From assembly GCA_015832175.1 (NCBI GenBank), contig WJXW01000001.1:4464001-4528000 (forward strand): a stretch of DNA of 64,000 nt, given 5' to 3'. Below are positions 22,264 to 33,043 of the stretch, piece by piece. The translations under genes and the position numbers were made by a program. Origin of the DNA: Paraphaeosphaeria minitans (taxonomy: Eukaryota > Ascomycota > Dothideomycetes > Pleosporales > Didymosphaeriaceae). The notes beneath the pieces are model-generated. The model did not search any database, had not been told where the DNA came from, and worked only from the letters and a program-made list of their open reading frames with translations. The number at the start of each line of letters is the position of its first letter. The first letter of the stretch is position 1.

Positions 22264-24018
22264 TCACTTCGGTGCACTCACGTTTTGCTCTTCCTCCACC
22301 CTCTGCACAACCCCCAACCGCTTCTTGCCCTGATCAAACACCACGTACACCGCCTTCAACCACGTATCCCCCAGAATGTCGAACGTACTGTCTCCTCTGG
22401 ACTGAATCCCGCCGTACTGCATGCCATTTCCACACTTTGCAAATCCAAAGTCTTCCTTCTGAATCTCAAACTGCTTGTCTCCCACCGCGACTGTGACGGT
22501 AGGCAGCGCTCCTACCGACGTGTCGACAGGGAACACCTAGCCCTGCTGTTTGGCATCAAATCTTGCGTCGGGTATAGCGCCGTAGATGGCCTTGCATAAG
22601 TCATCGCTGACGAGAGCGAGGGTCGTCCCAGTGTCCGCTATGGCTGTGTTGCCCGGACGATCAATCGTCTGACCATTTACAGTCGCAGATTCGGACTTGA
22701 ACTGCCAGAAGCCCTTGGAAGAATCGATAGGCACGTGGTGCAAATCAGTTCCACACTTCTTCACAACGTCTTCATCGATATATCCAAACGTGAAGAAGCT
22801 CTCACCCTGGTCCTCTTCGTCTTTGTCCCGCCAGCTGCCCAGGTAGCACGTGAACAGCTCCTCCCCTTCTTCGATATCATCCTGGTCAATCATGCTCTCC
22901 ACCGGCGTCTTGACAGCTTTGGGTTTCACGGTGTTGATTTTGCCGAAAGCTAGGCCGAGGAGTCCGTCGCCAGCCCCTTTTGTGAACTGCGGCGAGAGCT
23001 TGGAAGCGAGTTCGATGGCTTGATTTTCGACGCAGAGTCCACCGAGGGTGACGTTGTCGGTGCCGACGATGCCAGAGGCGTTGGAGCCATCGCCATATCG
23101 AATTTTCCAGGAAGAGCCGGAGATCTTCTTCCATGTGGACGAGGACTTAGGGTTGTAGATGTTATGACCAGAGGACTTTCCGGCAGATTGAGTTTTGAAG
23201 TCGAGCCCGGTGGACCACAGCTATTCTCGGCTTAGTGCCCAGATAATCAAAGGGTGAGGGGCGACGCGCGTATATACACGTACCCACAAATCGGAACTGC
23301 CCGTATCAAAGTGCAGATTGAAAACTCGCGGTGGAGTCCCGATCTCGACCGGACAGAGGTACATGGAATCATTCAACTGATCTTCGGCCTTAACTTCACC
23401 CTTTTGGCCATCGTCTTCTACTTTTCTGAGCACGGGCTTGGTGGATTTCTTACTCTTTGGCTTGATTAAGTTCTTGAAGTTCTTGGTCACTTCATCGACT
23501 TTCTGGTATGGACCTTCAGTGGTTGGGGCAAAGTCGTCTGCCCGGTCGCGATGTCAGCAATTCAAAAGGGTTTCTGCAGCAGTCGTATCAAGTCTCTGAG
23601 GTGCTAACAGGATGCACTCACATTTCTTCAACAGGCTGGCATAACTCTTCATGCCAGCCTTCTCACATCCTGGATTAGGCTTGACATTGATCCTCTTCTG
23701 TGCTCTTCCGCCCATCTTGCGGCTCGGTGGCTCAATCACTCGTGGAGTAGGTCTTCTTGTCGGCCTTTGTGTCGATCTTCGCGTCGAAAAAGACCTGCGA
23801 TTTTTGTCCCTCGAGACTGACTTAAAGACGCGGGGGCTAGAGCTGATGGTGTAATTCTCTTGGACGGATAGTGAAGCGATAGCGAGTACAGCAGGTGGGA
23901 CTATGTATGCAGGCGATATACGGCGTGCTTTTCCCTTCTGGTAGTTGGGTCGGTGCGGAGGGTCGAGAGGGACAAGCGTTGGGTAGGGGTAACGAAACGT
24001 GCTGAGCTGTGTTAGCAT
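22264..24018 (-). pseudogene. Pepsin-family (A1) aspartic protease interrupted by an in-frame stop
   Basis: Minus-strand exons: 24018-23622, 23537-23284 and 23220 onward; introns 84 and 63 nt. Both catalytic motifs are present: DTGSS (Asp at about 210) split from LWSTG by intron 2, and DTGTT (Asp at about 413), plus YGDGS of the flap. A TAG at 22539-22537 interrupts the frame after 444 residues in the segment QQG-stop-VFP, where family members have a Tyr, Phe or Trp before VFP. The same frame then stays protease-like for 90 codons (FGFAKCG, STFDILGD, YVVFDQG) to a second stop at 22264. The truncated product would lack the C-terminal lobe's DILGD strand and so probably would not fold. Nothing suggests an intron spanning the stop. 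It could be a recent nonsense allele, a sequencing error or recoding. The N-terminus has no clear signal peptide at the start but has a hydrophobic stretch (about 38-54), so the true start may differ. Confidence 0.8.
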
Positions 24019-24071
24019 GATGTGACCGCATCAGTACCTGGGTCGTACGCTGCTTGAGGGTTCTATGCAGT

Positions 24072-24080
24072 CTATATAAA
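24072..24080 (-). promoter_or_regulatory. TATA-box candidate of the protease gene
   Basis: On the minus strand TTTATATAG lies 54-62 bp before the ATG at 24018. Its position suits a TATA box with a short leader and supports that ATG over an upstream one. Confidence 0.45.
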
Positions 24081-24640
24081 CAACACCAAAACTATAAAAT
24101 GAATCGTAGGTGTCGCGGAGGGATCAAGGCTTTGCTTATAGGGATGTCGGATGGATGATGATGGTGAGTACAAGTAGACGACGAAGTGCGAGCACGACGG
24201 GCGCAAGTGGCTGGTATCATTGCACTTTCCCTGCGCAGAGTCAGTATCAATATGACGCCATGGCACTTGAAATTTTGCCAGGCAATCGCGCTTCGGTGGA
24301 AGGAAGAAGGCATTCTGTCAAGCAAGAAAATCATAAAGGATTCCACGAGCACAAATTGTGTGAATGACAGCTATGCGGACACCACCCAGTGAAATGGGGG
24401 AACGTATCATAGGGCGCAACTCATCCTGTGTCATCATACTCCGTTATACGTTAGTAAACTTGTACTATGATAAATTAGCATGAATGTTCACAGTAGGGTG
24501 GATTTCCTTTTTTTGGTCGGTCACTGTGTACATATTCGTAGTATGATATTAACGGTAAACCAAGAGGGTATCTCGCAAGATCAAAATCAGCATCAGCCCA
24601 AACAACAAAAGATTGAGTACAGGGCTCACGCCAAAAGACT
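24081..24640. other. Intergenic between SFI1 3' end and the protease promoter
   Basis: No supported gene. The AT-rich half near 24400-24640 probably holds the 3' UTR and polyadenylation signals of the Sfi1 gene; the half near 24100-24300 should contain upstream elements of the protease promoter. Confidence 0.5.
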
Positions 24641-27600
24641 TCACTCGATATGTTTCACATCTCCAAACCCAACTTTCGCCTTGCCTTTCCCGCCTCCCTG
24701 TCCAAATCCACTTTCTCTGAGCATTCCCCCAAAACTCCGCACGCCACCCAGTCCTGCGCCAGGAACATCTCTCAACACTGCAGCAGGCGGCGCACTCATG
24801 GCACCCAATCGTTTCTGAGGGCTCGTCTGAATCTCAGACCGCTTGTGCTGTATCACAGAGCGTTTGCTTGGCGTCTTCAGATACCCAGCTCGAAGGTGCG
24901 ACGGCATGGGTGTGGATGTTGCGTCTGGGACGTCATTGTCAAAGTCGGGACCTTCTTGTATAGGAGGCTGAGCCGGGCGTCGGAGAGCGGAGCGTAAGAT
25001 CGAATTTGGCATGGGATATGTCTGTGGCCGTGCTGGTGTTGGTCTGGCAGAGGACGGCGGGGCTCGCAATGTTGGCAGAGATGGCCGGAGCGGTTGGTTT
25101 TGCGGTGAGATGGAGAAGGAGAGGTCGAGGGCAGATTGGTCAAACTCAGTCCAGCCTTCCAGGCGCCGCGTTTCATCACCCGCGTTATCGTCGAAGAGTC
25201 GTCCAGGATCCTCGAATACGGCCTCAGCTTCGTATTCCTGTTCCTCCACATCGTGGCGTACATGACGAGAGCGAGCAGTTGGCGTAGGACTGACAGGGCG
25301 AGCAGCGGCACGGGAAAGGGTCTGCTGATGCCAAAACTTGATCATAGCACCGACATGCTGCCTGAAATGCCGTTCGTGCAACGCAGCTGCACTCCTCTTC
25401 CGCAACCGTATCTCCCAGCCTTCCCACTCGAGCTTCTTGAGGTAACTGACCGCTGCGACCTCGACGCCAATCAGGCGGAAGTCGGCAGCTTGAGCTGTCA
25501 TGTTCACGAGAGCCTCTAGCCGCTTCCTCCAGACCCCGAAAAAGTGAGCTCTAATCTTCATGTCGTAGTGTTGCTCAGCTTGCGCAGTCTGGACTTGTTC
25601 GACGGCAGTTCGATCTCGCCAGTGTGCAAACAGCGTTTGTGAATCCTGAGTCGCGCGCGAGTATAGCATCGCATCAGCTTGTTCGTGCTGCTCAGCGACA
25701 ATTTGGGCTTTGCCCCTCCATAGACCAAATGTCTTTTTCACTAGGTTCAACTTGATTGTACGCCGCACCTGCGCATAGGATTCACGTCTTCTGCTTCTCC
25801 TTGCATGCTGCGAAGCGTCTCTCATTTTCTTCAGCGTATGCGTGACCAAGACATAGAATTGCGCGTCTCCTGCCCACTTGTCCAACTGCTGAAAGTGGGC
25901 GTATTTATCCAACAGCTGTTCAAAAACAAGTTGCTTCAACTTCATCTCGTATTGCACTGTCATCGCAGCTTCTTCGGCGCGTTTCTCTGCTGTTAGCACC
26001 TCGATCTTCCGAAGACAGACTCGTAATAGCTGGGTGCGCTTGAATTCGGCGAGTCGTACTTCTGCGACATGGAGTCTGTTTTTTCGAACATGTCTAATCT
26101 CGACTCTCTGGTTTCTTTTCGCGACCCATGTGAAGAAGCAATTCTCTTTCATAGTTCGATCGTGGACACGCTGGAATAGTGACACTCGAGAAGCTAGCGT
26201 CCATTTGTACATGTTTTCGATGAGTACACGGTCATTGATACGCTCTTCGAGTGCTTTGATGCGCAAACGGTCGTTCCAGGCGGTCCAGGTATTTCGCAGT
26301 ATGCGCAGTTGGTCAGCATTCCTCGCGCGACGAGAGAGTTCTGCGGTGCGGCGCCATGTATGGAAAGTCGACTGGAGACGCTGTGCATCGCTCGCAATGC
26401 GCAATGCGGAGAGCAAAGGGGCAAAGCGGGCATGTCTCTGCACTGCAGACAATGCGTTTGTGAGCAGTGTCCGCCTTCGAAACTCTTCAGCCTGCGGCTT
26501 CAAGGCTCGCACTGCAGCGGTCTTCTGTAGCCAGCTTTGCAACGACCTGCGCTGTACCAGTTGGCCTCGACGGTCGGCAGCACACGCATGCCGCCCAGTC
26601 CGCATGGCTGCAGATTCATACCACTGTTGAAATGTAGCTCTCTTCAAGCGCGGGTCTAGACGCGCGTTGTGCCACGCCGGCGCCGCGATCTCGCAAAACT
26701 TGAAGAACCAGTCTTTGTAGTACTTGCGCTGCAGATTTTCGTCGTACATCTGCACGGCTCGCTCTTGTCTTTGGCGGACCGCCGATGTCCGTCTGCGCCA
26801 TTTGTGCAAGAATGTACCCAGGACAAAATGCTGTACTTTCATCTCATTGACAGCAGTGATCTCGCGCCATCCGTTGAAGAAGCGGGTACGCAGGATGTGA
26901 CGACGCGCGACTGAAGTGCGTTGCACCTCGTCTTCGGCACTCTTTGCCCAGTGTGTGAAAGCCTTGGTGAGCAGGAAAAGGTTTCGAGCTCTCGCTGCGC
27001 GATCTTCGAGGCGAATGAAGAAGTGGTCGGTTTCGCGGAGCGAACGCCGGTTGTGAGCTTCCCTTAGGAGATCTTCCTTCACGTTCCGGAACTGAATATG
27101 ACTGTCATATCTGACTGCAGCGGCCATCATTTGCTCGTTCCGTTCAACTTGCTCCTGGACCCGCTCCCGCCACTTTCGAAGGCATGATCTGAGGAGTGCG
27201 TGCAGACGCTGCTGCTCAAACTCTTCTGCATCATCCATCAACCGTGTGTCAGAAGGTCGAAAAGGTTCGGGTTCGTAACGATGGTTGAGTCTCTGGTGCT
27301 CGTCCGGAATGGGCGCATTGACTCCCGGTATGTATATGTCCGAGTGATCGTATTCGGCACTTCCACCTGTATGGTCGCCATAATCCAAGTCTGAATCTTC
27401 AAATTGGGCCGTGCCCGTGATCCCATCTCTTTGTACGCCTAGATTGTCGCCGCAGCCATGCCCATTCTCTCTTCGGTGCGTAGCTAGTGGCTCGCTCACA
27501 CGCGCAGCCAATTCTTGTCTGTTCTGCCGGGATACTCGAGGTTGAGGGCGCGCCTGCGATTCCAAATCTTCCGCGGAACGGGATCTTCTCTTCTGCCACC

Positions 27601-28177
27601 ACGACCCAATGTCCGATTGACCCGTCGGGTCACTCGACTTTCTCGCGCGCACCGGCAACTGGCGTCCAACATCCATGGTTCCTGCGACCTTGTCCGCGCT
27701 GCCATCCAACAAAGAGTCCAAACTTCCCCGCCGCAAGGGAGCAGGTGTCGGTGCTTGTGCTGCTGTTGATATGCCCTCCAGGTGACTCGTGAACTCAAAT
27801 CCTTCTCCATCTTCGTCGTATTCCAGATCAACGCCAATATCACCCATAACGCGCTTGAATCGCTGCACCAGTCCTTCATCTTCTCTAGCATCCCTCGCCA
27901 AACGCGCTATGATCTGAAGCGGCACGCTGTCATCCTCGATTTCGATGCCGTGATCCCGGAGCACCTCTTCGTATACGTCAAGCAACGTGCCAGAGAAGGC
28001 GCTCAGATCGGGTGCTGTTCGTGCGCGTTCGACAACTTCGTAGAGTAGGATAATAGCTATGTAGAGGGTCAAGTATGTTTCATGGATAGCGGAGAAGGGA
28101 GATTCACCTCCTTCTGAGACATCATCCCTGTTCAATTGTAACGCCTCATTGCGGTCGCCGTTCATGGAGGGCGGCAT
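24641..28177 (-). CDS. sfi1: Sfi1-type spindle-pole-body protein
   Basis: Single exon, 1178 residues. Sfi1 is a long helical filament that binds centrin (Cdc31) along its repeats and forms the half-bridge of the spindle pole body, needed for its duplication. Seen here: an N-terminal acidic region (SFI1 N-terminal type, with ILLYEVVERAR and ARDAREDEGLVQ), then from about residue 370 to 920 many roughly 30-residue repeats with the Sfi1 hallmark of a hydrophobic cluster followed by a Trp and a basic residue (FFNGWREI, FLHKWRRR, KWTLAS, LFAHWRD, FFGVWRKR), then a Ser/Pro-rich C-terminal tail. A frame open 46 codons further up begins with an ATG at 28315; the ATG at 28177 (MPPSMNGD) is preferred because the upstream part looks non-coding. 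The gene runs in the same direction as the protease downstream. Confidence 0.88.
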   Translation of the reverse strand: MPPSMNGDRNEALQLNRDDVSEGGESPFSAIHETYLTLYIAIILLYEVVERARTAPDLSAFSGTLLDVYEEVLRDHGIEIEDDSVPLQIIARLARDAREDEGLVQRFKRVMGDIGVDLEYDEDGEGFEFTSHLEGISTAAQAPTPAPLRRGSLDSLLDGSADKVAGTMDVGRQLPVRARKSSDPTGQSDIGSWWQKRRSRSAEDLESQARPQPRVSRQNRQELAARVSEPLATHRRENGHGCGDNLGVQRDGITGTAQFEDSDLDYGDHTGGSAEYDHSDIYIPGVNAPIPDEHQRLNHRYEPEPFRPSDTRLMDDAEEFEQQRLHALLRSCLRKWRERVQEQVERNEQMMAAAVRYDSHIQFRNVKEDLLREAHNRRSLRETDHFFIRLEDRAARARNLFLLTKAFTHWAKSAEDEVQRTSVARRHILRTRFFNGWREITAVNEMKVQHFVLGTFLHKWRRRTSAVRQRQERAVQMYDENLQRKYYKDWFFKFCEIAAPAWHNARLDPRLKRATFQQWYESAAMRTGRHACAADRRGQLVQRRSLQSWLQKTAAVRALKPQAEEFRRRTLLTNALSAVQRHARFAPLLSALRIASDAQRLQSTFHTWRRTAELSRRARNADQLRILRNTWTAWNDRLRIKALEERINDRVLIENMYKWTLASRVSLFQRVHDRTMKENCFFTWVAKRNQRVEIRHVRKNRLHVAEVRLAEFKRTQLLRVCLRKIEVLTAEKRAEEAAMTVQYEMKLKQLVFEQLLDKYAHFQQLDKWAGDAQFYVLVTHTLKKMRDASQHARRSRRRESYAQVRRTIKLNLVKKTFGLWRGKAQIVAEQHEQADAMLYSRATQDSQTLFAHWRDRTAVEQVQTAQAEQHYDMKIRAHFFGVWRKRLEALVNMTAQAADFRLIGVEVAAVSYLKKLEWEGWEIRLRKRSAAALHERHFRQHVGAMIKFWHQQTLSRAAARPVSPTPTARSRHVRHDVEEQEYEAEAVFEDPGRLFDDNAGDETRRLEGWTEFDQSALDLSFSISPQNQPLRPSLPTLRAPPSSARPTPARPQTYPMPNSILRSALRRPAQPPIQEGPDFDNDVPDATSTPMPSHLRAGYLKTPSKRSVIQHKRSEIQTSPQKRLGAMSAPPAAVLRDVPGAGLGGVRSFGGMLRESGFGQGGGKGKAKVGFGDVKHIE

Positions 28178-29129
28178 TCGTGTTCCTTTCTCTTTCGTCG
28201 ACCTCGGCGCGTGAACGAGTACATCACCTTCAAAACAAAAACCAAGATTCGAGCTCCAGAGAATCGGAATATGAAACAGAAAGGCAGAGCGGTGTGATCC
28301 CTTCGCGCGTACCAATACTAAACATTACAGGCGGTAAGAAGAGGAGCGATGAGAGTGGTTGCGCGATGCAAGTGAATGAACGCGCCGGCCTTTGTTTGGT
28401 GTCGGGCGGTGGTTGGTCGCGCCCTGCACAGAAGCGGCGCGCCAAGCTGTCCGTGCACGGAGACTGTCTTGGCCTCATCGCGAAACATTCACCGAGAGCG
28501 GCTGATCTTGATACACCGTAAACATGCCTGGACGGACACGGCCAATCGATAAATTTGCTACAGCCGTTGGCCAGTGCTCGAAAGAGGTATGCTGGTCCCA
28601 ATCCCGACAGAAAGAAAGTCTCTTATAACGCGTAGAGTGCCGTGTATGGCAAATGCATACTGGCCGACTACAACAATGTACACAAGGATCAATGCGCTGT
28701 TGAGTTCATGAAGCTGAAAGATTGCTATCTGGTAGGCTCATGCCACTGTCGATTGTTTTGCTCTAACCTTGGTTAGGCTGCTTACAAGAAGCGATGAGAG
28801 GGTGGCAATGGTCCATCAATTTCATTTTCGTAGATTGCTTGGTATATGGCTGGAGTAACACCCAAGACCACATTATAGCCAGTTTCCGCTCGGGAGGTCT
28901 AATACATAGACACAGATGTACGTCAAGAGTCCAACAGTACAAACCCTGATGCGGATCAAGCAAACTAACATGCATACGCAGCGACAAACCATAAATTTCA
29001 CTTGTTCGATTCGTTCACCTTATATACTCACTTGTAACGTCTACACGTCGCACATGGCCCAGCAAGGTTTTCAACGAGCCCCAAAGATGCCGCAAACAGG
29101 CGCACATCATGATTCGCTCAATCTTACCC
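28178..29129. other. Intergenic between SFI1 promoter and IleRS 3' end
   Basis: No supported gene. The part near 28178-28500 should contain the Sfi1 promoter; the part near 28750-29129 is the likely 3' UTR of the isoleucyl-tRNA synthetase gene. Confidence 0.55.
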
Positions 29130-32100
29130 TTACAATCTCAGTAACCTCAGAAGGAAGGTTGCCTTCTGTAGCTCCTGCTCCTCCTGCACAATAACTGTCT
29201 CGTCATCCTTCTCTGGGATCTTGCCCTTCAGCTCAGTAGTGACGTGCTTGTCAACATTCCTCCTCAAACTCTTCTCGAAAAGTGCACCCTGTTTCTCGAA
29301 GCAAGCTTCGATGCCAACGTTTTCGGGATCCGATAGCACGCGGTACTCCATGCCCACATCATCAGTGGGCACCAAGTTAGCCTTCTTGCGAAGATCCTGA
29401 ACACGGCGGATAATCTCACGGGCCAAGCCTTCTTGCTCGAGCTCGGGGTAGCTGGCAACATCGAGGATAATGAGGACGTCGTCATCGGTGTTGAATTCTT
29501 GGTCTTTGTTGCTGTCGTCCTTGGCGAGGCCGCGCTTGACCATGAGGTCTTCCTTTTCGACCTTGATACCATCGACCAGCATCTCGCCGTCCTTGATGAA
29601 GTCCTTGATCTGCTGGCTTGTCAAGTTTGGCAACGCCTTCTTGACCTTGACAGCATCCTTTTTAAGCTTCTTTCCGAGAACTGAGAAGTCTGCTGAAGCA
29701 GAGTACTGCACGTGGTACTTCTCCTCATCGCTCGAAAAAATGATGTCACGCACATTCAGCTCTTCGCTGATGTAGTTGTTCTTCTCCAATGCCCGCAAGT
29801 CGTCAAGATACTCTGAATCCGGGTGAATGATCACGAGCGTCTTCAAAGGAGTCTTGAGTCCTTTGTTGGCGCGATCTCGGCAGATGCGGCCCAGGTCGAT
29901 GACAGCTTGCATGCGCTTTACTTGTCGTTCTACGACCTCATCAAACAGCTCTTCACGGACTTCCGGGTAAGGAAGGAAGTGAATACTTCGGTCATCCTCT
30001 GCCCGGAGCTCTTCGGGAATGTGCGGAAGGAGTCGCAGGTAGATGTTGTCGGTGAGGAATGGGGTGAAAGGCGCAAGTCCACGGCAAAGGGTATATAGGA
30101 CTTCGAAAAGGGAGTTGAGAGCATGTTTGGTGTCTTCCACGCCATACTCGCCCTTCAACCGACGGCGGTTGATGCGGATGTACCAGTTGGTAGTATCATC
30201 AATGAGCTATCCATGTGAGTATGAAAAATGTCGAAGATAGTATAGTAACTCACCTTAAGTAACCGCGGAACAACAGTGTACAGTCGGTAGGCCGCCATTT
30301 CTTCGTTGACAAATTTCAGAAGAGACTGACATGAGGCTAGGATCCACCGGTCCATAACGTTCTCATTGGTTTTACCCGCCGAAGGGTCGAACACAAAGTC
30401 TAGATCTGCCACCTTCTTCAGCAGCGCTGCTTGCTGTTCGAAGAACTGGTAGCTGTTCCAGAGCGGAAGCAGTACCTTCGAAACGATCTCCTTGACTCCT
30501 GCTTCTTTAAATCGGAGCGTCTCAGCACGCACCACAGGTGAGTTGATGAGGTATAAACGGAGCGCATCGGAGCCATAGTTGTTCATGATGAGCATGGGAT
30601 CTGGGTAGTTCTTGAGGCGCTTCGACATCTTCTTGCCATCTTCAGCAAGTACAATGCCATTTACGACACAGTTCTTGAAAGGAAGTTTACCGAAAAGAAG
30701 CGTTCCGAGGACAGTCAAAGTGTAGAACCATCCACGCGTTTGGTCTAATCCCTCGGCAATGAAGTCACCCGGGAAAGATTTCTCGAATTGCTCAACGTTC
30801 TCGAACGGATAGTGGGCACTTGCGTAAGGCATCGATCCGGACTCAAACCAGCAGTCGAACACTTCAGGGGTTCTACGTAGCACGCCCTTGCCTTGTTGAC
30901 TGGGAATGGTGATGTCGTCAATCTTGTCGCGATGGATGTCCGTAAGTTCACCCTCGTAGCCGCTCAACTTCTTCAACTCTTCCACGCTTCCAACGCACAC
31001 AACTTCCTTCAAGTCGTCGCTAACCCATAAGGGCAACGGTGTACCCCAGAAACGGCTACGTGAAATGGCCCAGTCAGGGGAGTTCTGGATCCAATTGGCA
31101 AAACGCTTCTCCTTCACGAATGAAGGAACCCAGTGCGAACCCTCGATGTTCTTCAGCATCTGAGGGATGCTGTCCTGGATACGGACGAACCATGACGGGA
31201 CCGCTCGGTAGATCAATGGAGTGTCGGAGCGCCAGCAGAAAGGGTAGCTATGCGTAATTTGGGAGTCCACGACTAACCGACCGGTACCCTTCAGGTGTTT
31301 GATGATGTTCTTGTCGGCAGCCTTCACATGCTGGCCTTCAAAATGCGGAACAGCGGAAGTGAAGCAGCCAGCATCGTCGACCGGGTTTACGGGCGGGCGG
31401 TTCTTGTCGATTATCCCGTTCTCCACAGCCACCTTATAATCTTCTTCACCGTATGCGGGCGCTTGGTGAACGATACCCGTACCACTATCGGCTGTCACGT
31501 ATGTCGCGTTTACGACCTTGAACCCATGGTTCTTGAACTCTTCGTAGAAATAGTCGAATAACGGCTCGTACTTCCAACCCAACATATCCTTGCCCTTCAG
31601 TTTCTGTACAATCTTGAACTTTGCCTTCTTTGGATCCTTGTATAGCGTTCGCAGCAGCGCTTCCAGCAAGATGTAGTGCTTTCCTGATGCCTCGTCATGG
31701 ATCTTAACGTACTCGAAATCAGGGTGTGTTGCAAGTCCGGTGTTGGAAGGCAACGTCCACGGGGTCGTGGTCCAAGCAAGTAGGCACGTGTTTGAATCGT
31801 CCAACAGCGGGAAAGAGACCACGACGGCCGGGTCCTGGACGTCCTTATAGTTTTGTGACGCCTCGAAGTTGCTGAGTGGCGTACACAATGCCGTACTGTA
31901 AGGCATAACCTTGAATCCGCGGTACACAACACCCTTGTCGAACAGCTGCCTGAAGACCCACCACTCGCTCTCCATGAAGCTCGTGTCCATGGTCTTGTAG
32001 TCGTTGTCGAAATCGATCCACCGACCCAGTCGATCGATAGTATGCCTCCACTCGGTCGCATATCGCATGACAATAGCGCGGCATTTCTCATTGTATTTGG

Positions 32101-32628
32101 CGATACCAATCTCCTTTACGGCATCCCGGCCAGACATGCCCATCTCCTTGTCGATCTCGTACTCAATGGGTACACCGTGCGTATCCCACCCGAATCGTCG
32201 CTCAACATATCGCCCTTTCATGGACCAGTACCGCGGAATGATATCCTTGATGGTCGAGGCAAGAAGGTGCCCGTAATGCGGCATGCCGGTCGCGAACGGC
32301 GGTCCATCTGCCAGAGTCAGACTTTGGAATGCTATAGCCCTGAGCGAACTTACCGTAAAACGTGTAAGGTTGCTTTCCTTTCGACTATTTTCCGTCAGCA
32401 CTGTCAAGAGGAGATATAAGATCCAGAGGTATCTCCAAATGAGAACGAAAAGCCACAATGAGTCTCTGTGATTGGGGGGGTGCACATAACACGCCGCCAG
32501 CACAGTACGGCTTGCTTACATGACTCGGAACGGAAGGCGCGACCACTTACAAGTTCTATCTGGCGCAGGAAGGCGTCGATTTCCTTCCAGCGCGCGAGGA
32601 TACGCTCCTCCTCCTGCGGGAAGTTCAT
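29130..32628 (-). CDS. ILS1: Cytosolic isoleucyl-tRNA synthetase
   Basis: Four exons on the minus strand: 32628-32551, 32384-32354, 32307-30254 and 30206-29130; introns 166, 46 and 47 nt; 1079 residues, the usual length for the eukaryotic cytosolic enzyme. It attaches Ile to tRNA-Ile (class Ia). The ATP-binding signature appears as PHYGH (about 46-50) after TFYDGPPFATG, and the second signature as KMSKR (about 596). Editing-domain, anticodon-binding and C-terminal regions follow in the usual order (DSGTGIVHQAP; LIDDTTNWYIRINR across the last intron). The second exon is only 31 nt and encodes SKGKQPYTFY, which joins IEL to DGPPFATG; the joint is fixed by this conserved stretch. Start MNFPQEEERIL is the only ATG giving the family's N-terminus. 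Confidence 0.95.
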
Positions 32629-33043
32629 GGCTGGCGTGTGATCGTGTGCCTTCGTCGGCGTGGCGGGGTTATGTTTTTCTGGAGTTGACTGTGCTGGTGG
32701 GGCAATTTCCTCAGGAACCTTATCGATAGCGCATCTCTTGACTCATCCCTGCATTACACCTAATTTCACGCACCCCTCCGACTCAGTCTGGGATAACATA
32801 CTTCCTGATATAATCTGAGTAGCCCGTTCATTGTACTATCAGCCGTTCTGTCCCCCGTTGTCATTCGTGAAGATGGAGGGTCGCTGTTGTCTCGGTAAGT
32901 CAGCCGATCTATGCTGGGATGAGGTTCCCCTTAAAAAGACTTGTATACCTACGGCTTGCTGAATCTTACCTATGGACCTTTGACATTATCTCCTCCCGCG
33001 ACCCTCCTTGATAGGGCGTCATGATCGTTCAAGTGGCGTGGTC
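32629..33043. other. IleRS promoter region
   Basis: No supported gene. Contains the IleRS promoter on the minus strand. A short ATG frame at 32872 is followed by a GTAAGT donor-like site and could be a 5' remnant of the decayed gene downstream. Confidence 0.45.
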
